64,000 bases of DNA from Selenomonas sp963544755 (GCA_963544755.1 CAUUGH010000004.1:13422-77421); one strand, 5' to 3'. Shown: positions 42,240 to 51,022, counted from the first letter of the stretch. Translations and numbers: made by a program. The notes: a model not told the origin generated them from the letters alone.

Positions 42240-42455
42240 GGAAAAACACTGATAAAATGAAGCTACCTAGATTTTTGTAGCTGCGCTATATTTATTGGCG
42301 ATGAACATAGCGTAGATGCGTGAAGAAATGGCTGAATTTATCGTTGCTTCCCTAGACATAAAAAAACTGTCCCTTGGAAAAATTCCGAGGGACAGTTTTT
42401 TATGTCTTTTTAAAGAAGCAACGACAAAAGGAAGGCACGTTTATCAGTGCTTCTT
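42240..42455. repeat. Composite palindromic repeat with a nested terminator
   Basis: The outer ends are AACACTGATAAAATGAAG (42245 on) and GTTTATCAGTGCTTCTTC (to 42455). Inside, TTATCGTTGCTTC at about 42339 pairs with GAAGCAACGACAA at about 42415, and these arms enclose the terminator hairpin at 42359-42407. The whole fills the space between two convergent genes. Confidence 0.65.
42359..42407. terminator. Bidirectional intrinsic terminator between convergent genes
   Basis: ATAAAAAACTGTCCCT / AGGGACAGTTTTTTAT around a short loop, with T runs on both strands; it serves the YbjN-like gene (plus) and the DUF1858 gene (minus). Confidence 0.88.
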
Positions 42456-42656
42456 CTAACTTGCGGCGACTGCTTCATTTAGCCCTTGTATTAAATTATC
42501 AAGGTCTATGCCATGTGCAAGTGCGCCCTGCTCAATATTTTCAAAGCGCGAAGCAGCGCAGCCGATGCAGCCCATGCCTGCATTCATGAAAACGGGAACT
42601 GTTGCCGGGTATTTTTGTACGACATCACCTATTCCCATATCTTTTGTTATCGTCAT
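42456..42656 (-). CDS. DUF1858 small redox-type protein
   Basis: A 66-residue protein of the DUF1858 family: ITKDMGIGDVVQKYPATVPVFMNAGMGCIGCAASRFENIEQGA carries the expected order of a helix, a CIGC motif (residues about 29-32) and a second helix, ending HGIDLDNLIQGLN. The CxxC-type pair suggests a redox or metal role; relatives occur next to hybrid-cluster proteins and sulfur-transfer genes, but the function is not settled. AAGGAGG lies 7 bases before the ATG (minus strand). It runs opposite to its neighbours. Confidence 0.88.
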   Translation of the reverse strand: MTITKDMGIGDVVQKYPATVPVFMNAGMGCIGCAASRFENIEQGALAHGIDLDNLIQGLNEAVAAS

Positions 42657-43126
42657 ACCAAAAACCTCCTTAACCATGCTAGAAGAAAACTCATCGAAAA
42701 AACGCGGATACAAGAAAGCCGCTCAAGATTTTTCGGGACGAACTTGTGAAAGAAAAACGTACGCAAGACGAACATATGCAAGACGAAAGTGTGATTTTAT
42801 GTATCCGCACTTTTCCAAGAGACGGTACACCACCGACATACTGCCGATTTTTACCGGCAGACAGACGGTTTAGCCGTATGTGGTAATTACCTTACTACTA
42901 GAATAAATTATAGCATGATTCTCAATAGATAGCTAGCTTATTTTTATATGAGAGCGGCTAAATCCATACTCTAAAAGTCCTAAAAATCTCTGATTATAAA
43001 TTTCCTTGCATTTTTTTATCACCACGCTATAATAAATATGGTAGCGTAGCGATTGCAGCATAGAGGGCGACTTTGACCGCATATAGCGTTTGGCATATGT
43101 GGTTTTCTTTTTTGGAGGGGACGTAT
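42657..43126. other. Divergent spacer between the DUF1858 gene and thiS
   Basis: About 470 bp without a credible gene. It holds a minus-strand extended -10 (TGCTATAAT at 42907-42914), the plus-strand thi promoter, a hairpin CTGCCG/CGGCAG at 42841-42860 and a 15-bp-spaced pair of GCAAGACGAA (42763 and 42778). No TPP riboswitch motif is visible. Confidence 0.5.
43007..43034 (+). promoter_or_regulatory. Promoter of the thiSGHE operon
   Basis: TTGCAT, 16-nt spacer, TATAAT. The leader of about 85 nt lacks a recognisable TPP riboswitch. Confidence 0.65.
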
Positions 43127-43321
43127 ATGGTACAGATTAACGGTAAAGATACGCCGGCTGATGGCAAGATGCTCTTAGATTATTTGCAAGAAGCAGGCTA
43201 TATGCCTGCGCGTATCGCTGTTGAGCGAAACGGCGAGATTGTAGCGCGTAAAACCTATGAGTCAGTGCAGCTTTTGCCGGGCGATGTCATAGAGATCGTG
43301 CATTTTGTCGGCGGCGGCTGA
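43127..43321 (+). CDS. thiS: Sulfur carrier protein ThiS
   Basis: A 64-residue ubiquitin-like protein ending HFVGGG; the terminal Gly-Gly is converted to a thiocarboxylate that donates sulfur to thiazole. LLPGDVIEIVHFVGGG is the usual C-terminus (compare LxxGDxIEIVxxVGGG). The ATG preceded by GGAGGGG at 7 bases is chosen over an upstream in-frame ATG. First gene of the thiSGHE operon. Confidence 0.95.
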   Translation: MVQINGKDTPADGKMLLDYLQEAGYMPARIAVERNGEIVARKTYESVQLLPGDVIEIVHFVGGG

Positions 43322-43361
43322 AATGATATTTTCCAAAGTGAGAGAAAAAAGGTGAATGGTT

Positions 43362-44144
43362 ATGAAAGAAAAGCAAGAAGACGATCTTTTAACACTAGGT
43401 AAGACATCTTTTCGTTCGCGCTTTATTTTAGGCTCGGGCAAGTATTCGCTCGCACTCATTCGCGCCGCCGTAGAATATGCAGGAGCGGAAATGGTGACAC
43501 TTGCCGTGCGCCGCACGAATACACGCGAGGGGCAAAATATACTAGACTATTTACCTAAAAATGTGACGCTTTTACCAAATACATCAGGCGCACGCTCGGC
43601 AGAAGAAGCGGTGCGTATAGCACACATGGCACGCGAGCTTGGCTGCGGCGACTTCATCAAGGTGGAGATCATGGGCGATACGAAGTATCTTTTGCCGGAT
43701 AACGAAGAGACGATTCGCGCTACGAAGCTGCTTTTTGCCGAGGGCTTTTCTGTTTTAGCATATATGTTCCCCGATCTCTATGCAGCAAGAGCCTTGCAAG
43801 ATGCCGGCGCTGTAGCTGTCATGCCGTTAGCTGCGCCCATTGGCTCTAATCAAGGGCTGCAGGCGCGAGCCTTCATTAAGATATTGATCGAAGAAATAGA
43901 TTTGCCGATCATCGTCGATGCCGGAATCGGCAAGCCATCAGAAGCTTGCGAAGCGATGGAGCTTGGCGCCGCTGCCATCATGGCAAATACGGCGATCGCA
44001 ACGGCAGGCGACAAAGTAAAAATGGCAGCGGCGTTTAAGGCGGCAATTCAAGCAGGGCGCATGGCGTACCTTGCAGGACTAGGGCGCGTCTTAGAGCGCG
44101 GCGCGGCAGCATCTGATCCGTTGACAGGTTTTTTGCATGATTAA
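43362..44144 (+). CDS. thiG: Thiazole synthase ThiG
   Basis: A 260-residue TIM-barrel enzyme that forms the thiazole phosphate of thiamine from dehydroglycine, ThiS-thiocarboxylate and deoxyxylulose phosphate. SRFILGSGKYSLALI, TLAVRRTN, FIKVEIMGD (with the Schiff-base Lys), MPLAAPIGSNQGL and IVDAGIGKPSEACEAMELGAAA are all present. I prefer the second ATG (M-K-E-K) because AAAAGGTG then has proper spacing. A dispersed repeat begins at its stop codon. Confidence 0.96.
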   Translation: MKEKQEDDLLTLGKTSFRSRFILGSGKYSLALIRAAVEYAGAEMVTLAVRRTNTREGQNILDYLPKNVTLLPNTSGARSAEEAVRIAHMARELGCGDFIKVEIMGDTKYLLPDNEETIRATKLLFAEGFSVLAYMFPDLYAARALQDAGAVAVMPLAAPIGSNQGLQARAFIKILIEEIDLPIIVDAGIGKPSEACEAMELGAAAIMANTAIATAGDKVKMAAAFKAAIQAGRMAYLAGLGRVLERGAAASDPLTGFLHD

Positions 44145-44212
44145 GGAAACACTGATAAATTTAGCCGCCTATCTGCACAAAATCAGGCGATTTTATTTTA
44201 GCAGTATTTCCT
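44144..44212. repeat. Dispersed palindromic repeat, short type, between thiG and thiH
   Basis: 69 bp: left end AGGAAACACTGATAAATTTAGCC, right end GGCGATTTTATTTTAGCAGTATTTCCT, with inner GCCGCC and GGCGA arms. One of the best-preserved copies, within an operon. Confidence 0.85.
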
Positions 44213-44233
44213 AAAAAATTAAGAGGCGATTAT

Positions 44234-45490
44234 ATGAAAAAAGATGCAGCATATTTTGCTGCGGCTTCGCATTTATGTGCGCCAGCGCGAAAAAAAAAGC
44301 AGCAGCTAGAAACCGAGCCATTAAGTCGCACGGACATCATGGCATATACGCCTGATATGGAGCAAATAGATTCTACGATTAGCCAAAAAGTTCTTTTGGC
44401 GATGGCAAAATATGACCCTAGTGCCTATAGCGAGGCTGACGTAGAGCGCGCACTTTTAGGCAAAAGCTGTAGCATCGAAGACTTTGCCGCGCTTTTGTCG
44501 CCTGCCGCCGTGCCATTTTTAGAGCATATGGCAAAGCTGGCGCAAAGAAAAACAGCTCGCCATTTTGGCAATACCGTCTACGTCTTTACGCCGCTTTATC
44601 TTGCAAACTACTGCGATAATTACTGTGTCTACTGCGGCTTTAACCGCTATAACGACATCATTCGCCGGCGGCTTGAAACAGATGAAATAAAGCGCGAGAT
44701 GACGGTTATAAAAGCATCAGGCATCGAAGAAATCCTGCTTTTGACAGGTGAAAGCCCTAAAAAAAGCGACATCTCCTACATAGGCGCAGCCTGTCGCTTG
44801 GCAAGGCAATATTTCCGTAGCGTCGGGCTGGAAATCTATCCTGTAAATACCGCAGACTATCGCTATCTGCACGAGTGCGGCGCAGACTACGTGACGGTGT
44901 TTCAAGAAACGTATGATAAAGTGCGTTATGAAAAGCTTCACTTAGCAGGCAAAAAGCGTGTCTATCCCTACCGTTTTGACGCACAAGAGCGTGCGATATT
45001 AGGCGGTATGAGAGGCGTTGGCTTTTCGGCGCTCTTAGGGCTTTCGGACTTTCGGCGCGATGCTTTTGCAACAGCACTGCACGTCTACTTTTTGCAGCGC
45101 AAATATCCTTATGTCGAATACTCGCTCTCTTGCCCACGGCTGCGTCCGATCATTAACAATAAAGACATTAGACCGCGTGATGTAAAAGAAAAAGAGCTTT
45201 GCCAGGTATTATGCGCCTATCGCATTTTCCTGCCTTATGTCGGCATAACCGTTTCCTCACGCGAATCGGCGACATTTCGCGACGGCATAGTAAAGATAGC
45301 AGCTACTAAAGTATCGGCAGGCGTTTCTACAGGCATTGGCGATCACGAAGAAAAATATGCAGCAAACACGGTAAAAGCGACCGGCAACGAGCAATTTATC
45401 ATAGCCGATGCAAGATCAAGCGCTGAAATGTATAAAGAAATATCACGCGGCGGCTTGCAGCCCGTGCTAAATGATTATATCTATGTATAA
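44234..45490 (+). CDS. thiH: 2-iminoacetate synthase ThiH (radical SAM)
   Basis: A 418-residue radical-SAM enzyme that cleaves tyrosine to dehydroglycine, the nitrogen source for thiazole. The cluster motif CDNYCVYCGF (CX3CX2C) is near residue 131-140; LTGESPKKS, FQETYDKVRYEKLH and SCPRLRP follow the ThiH pattern. It lacks the C-terminal CX2CX22C cluster of HydG, so it is distinct from the HydG at 20 kb. It lies between thiG and thiE. Confidence 0.95.
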   Translation: MKKDAAYFAAASHLCAPARKKKQQLETEPLSRTDIMAYTPDMEQIDSTISQKVLLAMAKYDPSAYSEADVERALLGKSCSIEDFAALLSPAAVPFLEHMAKLAQRKTARHFGNTVYVFTPLYLANYCDNYCVYCGFNRYNDIIRRRLETDEIKREMTVIKASGIEEILLLTGESPKKSDISYIGAACRLARQYFRSVGLEIYPVNTADYRYLHECGADYVTVFQETYDKVRYEKLHLAGKKRVYPYRFDAQERAILGGMRGVGFSALLGLSDFRRDAFATALHVYFLQRKYPYVEYSLSCPRLRPIINNKDIRPRDVKEKELCQVLCAYRIFLPYVGITVSSRESATFRDGIVKIAATKVSAGVSTGIGDHEEKYAANTVKATGNEQFIIADARSSAEMYKEISRGGLQPVLNDYIYV

Positions 45491-46091
45491 AGGAAAAATC
45501 ATCGTCTGCATCACAAATCGCCGTTTAGTTTGCGGCGACTTTTTCGCGCAAATCGAGCGTATCGCCGCTTCATCACTGGTTGATTGGCTTATTGTGCGTG
45601 AAAAAGACCTGTCGGCAAAAGAATATTTGCCGCTTTTCCAAGAAGTTTGCCGCATCGCACATAAAAACGGGAAAAAATGCCTTGCACACGGTAAAGCCGC
45701 ACTAGCTGAACCGGCAACAAGTAAAGACATAATAGCAGCAGACGGCGCTGACGGAATTCATTTGCCGCTTGCAGATCTTTTAGCAGCAAACTTGAATCTA
45801 TCTACAAAACTGCGTGGCAAAGCAAAAATCATAGGCGCGTCGGCACATACCGATAAAGACCTTGCAGCCGCCTTTTCGCTAGGCGCAGACTATGCGACGC
45901 TAAGCCCCATTTTTTCAACGACCTGTAAGCCTGCTGTAAGCGCCCTTGGCAGCACTTTTTTAGAAAAAGCCTGTAAAAAATCGCCGCTGCCCGTATTTGC
46001 CCTCGGCGGTATCAGTATGAAAACACTAGATGTTTGCATACGATCAGGTGCGGCAGGCTGCTGCATGATGTCCGCACTGATGCGTGGCTAA
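45483..46091 (+). CDS. ThiE/TenI-family thiamine phosphate synthase or thiazole tautomerase
   Basis: A protein of about 202 residues with the ThiE/TenI barrel: ITNRRLVCGD, WLIVREKDLSAKEY, GADGIHLPLADL, IGASAHTDKD, YATLSPIFSTTCKPA and FALGGIS. ThiE couples thiazole and pyrimidine phosphates; TenI only rearranges the thiazole. The IHLPL variant, in place of the usual HVGQ-type loop, is closer to TenI-like members, so the exact reaction is open. Its start overlaps the thiH stop by eight bases. Confidence 0.85.
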   Translation: MYKGKIIVCITNRRLVCGDFFAQIERIAASSLVDWLIVREKDLSAKEYLPLFQEVCRIAHKNGKKCLAHGKAALAEPATSKDIIAADGADGIHLPLADLLAANLNLSTKLRGKAKIIGASAHTDKDLAAAFSLGADYATLSPIFSTTCKPAVSALGSTFLEKACKKSPLPVFALGGISMKTLDVCIRSGAAGCCMMSALMRG

Positions 46092-46172
46092 AATTACTAA
46101 CGAAAGGCTTGCAAAGGTCAGGTCGGCAGTTTTGGAAAGCTCTTATCGGCTGCAATTTTTTCTAAAAAGTGA

Positions 46173-46201
46173 TTGACAGGGCGGATGCTTTCTACTATAA
46201 T
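46173..46201 (+). promoter_or_regulatory. Consensus promoter of tRNA-Gln
   Basis: TTGACA, 17-nt spacer, TATAAT: a perfect sigma-A promoter 29 bp before the tRNA. Confidence 0.88.
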
Positions 46202-46229
46202 AAACCACGTTGACAATAATACTTATAGA

Positions 46230-46305
46230 TGGGGTATCGCCAAGTTGGTAAGGCACGGGATTCTGAATCCCGCATTCGTTGGTTCGAGTCCAGCTACCCC
46301 AGCCA
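46230..46305 (+). tRNA. tRNA-Gln (anticodon CTG)
   Basis: 76 nt with encoded CCA. The acceptor stem TGGGGTA/TACCCCA has the U1-A72 pair typical of glutamine tRNA. Anticodon stem CGGGA/TCCCG holds the loop TTCTGAA, anticodon CTG, reading CAG. The D arm contains GTTGGTAAGG, the T loop TTCGAGT. Its promoter and terminator are separate from the following DUF881 gene. Confidence 0.95.
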
Positions 46306-46313
46306 TGCTCATT

Positions 46314-46344
46314 TGCGCCGCATATGCGGCGTTTTCTCGTTTTG
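46314..46344 (+). terminator. Terminator-like palindrome after tRNA-Gln
   Basis: CGCCGCATATGCGGCG, a perfect 16-bp palindrome, followed by TTTTCTCGTTTT. It lies between the tRNA and the DUF881 gene. Confidence 0.6.
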
Positions 46345-46368
46345 CAGCATTTTAGGAGGCATCATTTT

Positions 46369-47055
46369 ATGATAAATTTCCAACAGGGGCGATTGTCTAT
46401 CGCCTTTGTCTGCATGGTGCTTGGCTTTATGCTTGCCTTGCAGTTTCGCGCAACGGAAGATATGCGTCAATCCGTATCGCAGCAGCGTGTAGAAGAGTTA
46501 GCGGCGCGTCTTTTGGAAACGGAAAAAGAGCGTGATCATCTGCAAGAAGAGTTAAAGGGGATAAAAGATAATGCGGCAAAAGGACCAAGTAACGACTATT
46601 TGCGTATGAAGGGCGGCTTTATGGCGCTTTATGGTCCTGGCGTTACGGTGACGCTTGACGATAGTAAGGCGACTTCAAAAGCCGGTGAAAATCCAAATCT
46701 TTATCTAATTCATGATGATGATCTCCTGCGCGTTATCAACGAGCTGCGAGCAGCAGGCGCTGAAGCGGTATCTATCAATGGGCAAAGGCTAACGGGCACG
46801 TCGGAAATTCGCTGTGCAGGGCCTACCCTTTCTGTTAATAATGTGCGCTCGGCACCTCCTTATAAGGTTCACGCCATCGGCGATCCCGAAAGCCTCGAAA
46901 AATCGATCAAGATGCGCGGCGGCGTAGAAGATACATTGAAAGTCTGGGGTATACAAATAGATGTAAAAAAAGAAGAAAATATCGAAGTACCGGCCTATAA
47001 AGGCGCAGCGTCGTTTAAGTACGCTAAAGCCGTAGATGAGGCGGCGGCTGAATAA
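46369..47055 (+). CDS. DUF881 family protein
   Basis: A 228-residue protein with one N-terminal membrane helix (about 8-26), a coiled-coil part (about 28-70) and the DUF881 domain: MALYGPGVTVTLDD, LIHDDDLLRVINELRAAGAEAVSINGQRLT and SAPPYKVHAIGDP are characteristic. DUF881 proteins (YlxW/YlxX-like) of Firmicutes are of unknown role, often near division genes; here the neighbour is an esterase. GGAGG precedes the chosen ATG; the frame upstream overlaps the tRNA. Confidence 0.92.
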   Translation: MINFQQGRLSIAFVCMVLGFMLALQFRATEDMRQSVSQQRVEELAARLLETEKERDHLQEELKGIKDNAAKGPSNDYLRMKGGFMALYGPGVTVTLDDSKATSKAGENPNLYLIHDDDLLRVINELRAAGAEAVSINGQRLTGTSEIRCAGPTLSVNNVRSAPPYKVHAIGDPESLEKSIKMRGGVEDTLKVWGIQIDVKKEENIEVPAYKGAASFKYAKAVDEAAAE

Positions 47056-47067
47056 GGTGGCGATGCT

Positions 47068-47799
47068 ATGATCATGAAGGGAGCAGAGCCATATTTATTA
47101 CCCGGCGGCTTACATGGCGTGCTGCTTTTGCACGGCTTTACAGGGATGCCCTCAGAGCTTCGGCTTCTGGCAGACGCGCTTTGGCGCGTCGGCTATACGG
47201 TGCTTTGCCCACGCCTTGCAGGTCACGCTACAAGCCCGGAAGATATGGCGCGTATGAGCAGAGAAGATTGGTGTGACTCGGCATTAGATGGCTACGCGCT
47301 TCTTTTAGGGTTGACAAAGCGTGTTTCGATCGTCGGTCATTCGATGGGTGCGCTTATCGCTCTTTATCTTGCAGCGCAAAAGCCCGTCGAGCGAGTCGTA
47401 GCTCTTGCGCCGCCGCTCTTTGTTGACAGAGGACGCGCCATGAAGCGGCTAGCACCGCGCTCGTTGTGCATTGGCAGATTTCATCCCAAAAAGCGCAGCC
47501 GTCTGCCGGATGTACCGGATTATTGCAATATGACTTACGATGTGATGCCGCTTATCGCCGTCCATGAGCTAATCGGCTTTATCGAACACGTCAAGACGTG
47601 CTTAGAATACGTCAGCGCACCGCTTCTTATTGTCCACTCGCTAAATGATCATACGGCGCAGCCTAAAAGCCTTCATTACATCTATGAGAATGTGGGCGCG
47701 ATACAAAAAGAAGTCTTGTGGCTCGTGCGATCGGGGCATCTCGTGATGCTAGATGCCGAGCGGCATACGCTCTTTCGTCGTATAATTAAGTTTTTATAA
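47068..47799 (+). CDS. Alpha/beta-hydrolase (carboxylesterase Est30/YvaK-type)
   Basis: A 243-residue hydrolase. LLLHGFTGMPSELR is the oxyanion-hole region; the nucleophile is in GHSMG (about 91-95), Asp in HSLNDHTA and His in VRSGHLVMLD. Length and setting fit the Est30/YvaK carboxylesterase, which precedes rnr and smpB in Bacillus (secG-yvaK-rnr-smpB). It likely hydrolyses short acyl esters; the physiological substrate is unknown. AAGGTGG precedes the ATG. Confidence 0.88.
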   Translation: MIMKGAEPYLLPGGLHGVLLLHGFTGMPSELRLLADALWRVGYTVLCPRLAGHATSPEDMARMSREDWCDSALDGYALLLGLTKRVSIVGHSMGALIALYLAAQKPVERVVALAPPLFVDRGRAMKRLAPRSLCIGRFHPKKRSRLPDVPDYCNMTYDVMPLIAVHELIGFIEHVKTCLEYVSAPLLIVHSLNDHTAQPKSLHYIYENVGAIQKEVLWLVRSGHLVMLDAERHTLFRRIIKFL

Positions 47800-47836
47800 T
47801 AAAATATCCAAAGGCAAGCCGGAGAGGAAAAATCTA

Positions 47837-47876
47837 TGCCAATCTGATAGACTTTATTTTAGCAGTATTGCTTAAG
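47837..47876. repeat. Partial dispersed repeat upstream of rnr
   Basis: Right-end sequence GACTTTATTTTAGCAGTATTGC; the left end is not clear. It is located between the esterase and rnr genes. Confidence 0.5.
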
Positions 47877-47917
47877 CTTACAATGAACGTGCGTAAAGAA
47901 ACGATCAGGAGAAACGA

Positions 47918-50485
47918 ATGAAACAACATGAATTGCAAGAACGTATCTTAAGCTATATGCAAAAGGCGGACTATAAGCCGTTGACGGCTGATGAACTTGT
48001 AGCTAAGATGGCGCTTTTGGCGGCTGATCGGCAGCTTTTTCCAAAAGCCTTGGCAAAGCTTTTAGAAAAAGCTGCGGTTATCAAAACGCAAAATGATCAT
48101 TTCGACCTGCCGGAGCGTCTAAATATCGTCGTCGGCAGACTCTCTATGTCGGCAAAGGGCTTTGGTTTTATCATAACCGATAAAGCGGCAGAAAGAGATA
48201 TTTTCGTATCCGAGACGGATCTTGGCGGCGCGATGCACGGTGATCTTGTTGCAGCACACATTGTAGCAGCAAAGACCGCAGGACGCTTGTGCGAAGGTAA
48301 GATCTTTTGCATAATTGAGCGTGTCAATAATTTGATCGTCGGCACCTTCAAAGATAGCTTGCAAAGAAGCTTTTTGCTCCCTGACGATAGGCGCATCGGC
48401 GATGCTGTTTTTATTCCTAAGGGCGCGACCTGTGGCGCAAAGGACGGGATGAAAGTCGTCGTAGGCATCACGAAATGGCCAAAAGATCGAAAAAACGCCG
48501 TAGGAGAAGTAAAAGAGATCCTGGGAAAAGCGAGCGATCCGGGCGTTGATGTACTTTCTTTAATGCGTCGCTATGGGCTTTTAGAAGAATTTTCGCAAGA
48601 TGCAGCTATAGAAGCTGCGGCGATAAAAGATGAAGTAACGCCTGATGAATACAGCCAAAGACGTGATCGCCGCAACTTTCGTATCGTGACGATTGATGGC
48701 GAAGATGCCAAAGATTTAGATGACGGTGTTTATGCCGAGCAGCGTCCGGATGATAGCTTTTTCTTAGGCGTTTATATCGCCGATGTCAGCTATTATGTGC
48801 GTGAAAATTCGCCGCTAGATCGCGAGGCGCGAGAACGCGCTACGAGCGTCTATCTCGTTGATCGAGTGCTGCCCATGCTGCCAAAAGAGCTTTCTAACGG
48901 GATATGCAGCCTAAATGAGGGCAAAGATCGTCTGGTGCTGGCGTTAGAGATGAACATTGCTAAAGATGGCAGCATCAAAAGCTATGAGATAATGCCGGCT
49001 GTCATCTGCGTCTATCGGCGACTTAGCTATACGCTCGTCAACGATATTTTTTCAGCTGATAAAGAAAAAGATGTTTTAAGAGCTAAAAACGCTGATCTAA
49101 TAGATCTTTTAGAGCCGCTTCGTAAGGTACACGACGCGATGAAAAAAGCGCGCTACGAGCGCGGTGCTATTGATTTTGACATTCCCGAGGTAAAAGTAAA
49201 GCTAGATGAAAGTGGTAAACCCATCGCCCTTATAAAGCGCGTTGGCTCACTTGCAGAATCTATCATCGAGCAATGTATGCTAGCGGCAAACGAAACTGTA
49301 GCCGAACATATGAAAAAAAAGGAGCAGCCTTTTATCTACCGCGTACATGAGCAGCCGTCAAAAGAAAAAATCGAGCAGCTAAACGATCTGTTAGCGACCT
49401 TATCCTTGCATCTTACAGTAAATGAAGCCGGCGAGGCCGCGCCTAAAGACGTGCAGCAGCTCTTGGAAAAAGTAAAAAAAAGCCCTGCAGAGCGCATCGT
49501 CAGTGCTGTCGCCCTGCGCTCGATGCACCAGGCGCGTTATGATGTTCAGTCGCTTGGACACTATGGGCTTAGTGCGCCTTATTATACACATTTTACCTCG
49601 CCGATTCGCCGCTATCCCGATCTTATCGTCCATCGCCTGCTGCGCGAAACATTAGCAAACAAAGAGATAACGCCCACGCGAAAAGAGCAGCTTTTGACGC
49701 TGCTGCCTAAAATCGCCGCCCACGCCTCAGCGCGTGAGCGCATCGCCATCGAAGCTGAGCGCGAGACGCAAACGATGAAGAAGATAGAATATATGGCGCA
49801 GTTTGTCGGCGATAGTTTTAGCGGTGTTATCAGCGGCGTTACAGCTTTTGGCATCTTTTGTGAGCTGGATAATGGCGTTGAAGGACTCGTTCATGTATCG
49901 AGCATGATAAATGACTATTATGAATACAAAAAAGAACTCTACGCACTAGTTGGCGCTGTAACTAACACTTGTTATCGTCTAGGCGATCCGGTGTGCGTCG
50001 TCTTAGTGCGCGCTAACATCGCCGAGCGCACACTTGACTTTGTATTAAAAGATAACGGTGTTTTTGCCATTGACAAGAAAAAGCCGGCAATAGCTGCTAA
50101 AAAGCCACGCAGCGCGGCAAAAAATAAAGCAAAAGCTGCTCAAAAGAAAAAAGGCGATGAAAAATTTTCGGCAGATGAAATTATCGCCACTGTTAAAAGT
50201 AGAGAGCGCACTAAAAAAGAAGCCGCGAATCTACATAGAAAAAAGCACGCTAAAAACTCTAAGGGCAAAAAAGCAAAAGGCACAGGAAAAAGCATAAAAA
50301 AAGCCCCAAAGCGACAAAAAAAGAAAATAGCCGCCGAAAAAGCAGTACAAAGTACGCGCCCTAAGGCGTTTTGGATGCCGCCGCCCAAAGAACACGCAAA
50401 AAAGAGGGCAATAAAAAAGCCGCTAAAAAGCGCAAATCGCGCCGGAGGGCGAAGAAAATTTGCGAGATCTAAAGATGATTCTTAA
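47918..50485 (+). CDS. rnr: Ribonuclease R
   Basis: An 855-residue 3'-5' exoribonuclease. Order: N-terminal HTH-like part, cold-shock/OB domains (about 70-200), RNB catalytic domain with TIDGEDAKDLDDGVY (metal-binding Asp) and HFTSPIRRYPDLIVHR, then the S1 domain (about 640-725). A long Lys/Arg-rich tail (about 730-855) is longer than in many homologs and probably binds RNA or ribosomes. It degrades structured RNA and takes part in trans-translation. It is followed 15 bp later by smpB, its partner. Confidence 0.97.
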   Translation: MKQHELQERILSYMQKADYKPLTADELVAKMALLAADRQLFPKALAKLLEKAAVIKTQNDHFDLPERLNIVVGRLSMSAKGFGFIITDKAAERDIFVSETDLGGAMHGDLVAAHIVAAKTAGRLCEGKIFCIIERVNNLIVGTFKDSLQRSFLLPDDRRIGDAVFIPKGATCGAKDGMKVVVGITKWPKDRKNAVGEVKEILGKASDPGVDVLSLMRRYGLLEEFSQDAAIEAAAIKDEVTPDEYSQRRDRRNFRIVTIDGEDAKDLDDGVYAEQRPDDSFFLGVYIADVSYYVRENSPLDREARERATSVYLVDRVLPMLPKELSNGICSLNEGKDRLVLALEMNIAKDGSIKSYEIMPAVICVYRRLSYTLVNDIFSADKEKDVLRAKNADLIDLLEPLRKVHDAMKKARYERGAIDFDIPEVKVKLDESGKPIALIKRVGSLAESIIEQCMLAANETVAEHMKKKEQPFIYRVHEQPSKEKIEQLNDLLATLSLHLTVNEAGEAAPKDVQQLLEKVKKSPAERIVSAVALRSMHQARYDVQSLGHYGLSAPYYTHFTSPIRRYPDLIVHRLLRETLANKEITPTRKEQLLTLLPKIAAHASARERIAIEAERETQTMKKIEYMAQFVGDSFSGVISGVTAFGIFCELDNGVEGLVHVSSMINDYYEYKKELYALVGAVTNTCYRLGDPVCVVLVRANIAERTLDFVLKDNGVFAIDKKKPAIAAKKPRSAAKNKAKAAQKKKGDEKFSADEIIATVKSRERTKKEAANLHRKKHAKNSKGKKAKGTGKSIKKAPKRQKKKIAAEKAVQSTRPKAFWMPPPKEHAKKRAIKKPLKSANRAGGRRKFARSKDDS

Positions 50486-50500
50486 AAATAAGGAGAAGCG

Positions 50501-50965
50501 ATGGGATACAAAAATAACGCCATGAAGATCGTCGCGGAAAATCGCAAGGCACGCCACGACTACTTTATTCACGAAACCTTTGAAACGGGGCTTGTCCTAA
50601 AAGGCACCGAGGTAAAATCCCTGCGCGCCGGCCGCGTGAATCTAAAAGATAGTTTCGCATCCATAAAAGACGGCGAGATATTCGTGGAAAATATGCACAT
50701 CAGCCCCTACGAAAAAGGCAATATATTCAATCATGAACCGCTTAGAAAGCGAAAACTCCTCATGCATAAGCTAGAGATCGTCAAACTGTTTTCTAAGACA
50801 CGCGAAAAAGGCTTTACATTAGTACCGCTAAAAATCTATTTTACCAAAGGAAAAGCAAAACTGGAAATTGCCCTTGCAAGCGGTAAGAAAAATTACGATA
50901 AACGTCGCGTACTTGCTGAAAAAGCCGCTAAACGTGATATTGAACGTGCGCTAAAGAATCATTAA
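50501..50965 (+). CDS. smpB: SsrA-binding protein SmpB
   Basis: A 154-residue tmRNA-binding protein. IVAENRKARHDYFIHETFETGLVLKGTEVKSLRAG is the beta-barrel opening, GRVNLKDSF follows, and the basic C-terminal tail KRDIERALKNH enters the decoding centre. It works with tmRNA to rescue stalled ribosomes. AGGAGAAGCG precedes the ATG. The ssrA gene often follows smpB, but I do not see it in this window. A strong terminator closes the operon. Confidence 0.97.
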   Translation: MGYKNNAMKIVAENRKARHDYFIHETFETGLVLKGTEVKSLRAGRVNLKDSFASIKDGEIFVENMHISPYEKGNIFNHEPLRKRKLLMHKLEIVKLFSKTREKGFTLVPLKIYFTKGKAKLEIALASGKKNYDKRRVLAEKAAKRDIERALKNH

Positions 50966-50973
50966 TAATAAAC

Positions 50974-51012
50974 AAAAAAAGCCCCTGCTTTGTTAAAGCA
51001 GGGGCTTTTTTT
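50974..51012. terminator. Bidirectional terminator between smpB and the CZB chemoreceptor
   Basis: AAAAAAAGCCCCTGCTTT / AAAGCAGGGGCTTTTTTT with a four-base loop. Confidence 0.92.
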
Positions 51013-51022
51013 GTCGTTGGTT

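Noticed and set aside
43035..43126. TPP riboswitch before thiS
   Set aside because: The CTGAGA and related TPP core elements are absent.
45483..46091. Frameshift between thiH and thiE
   Set aside because: The eight-base overlap is normal translational coupling, and both proteins are complete.
50966..51022. ssrA (tmRNA) following smpB
   Set aside because: Only a terminator lies here; no tRNA-like ends or tag frame are seen in the window.
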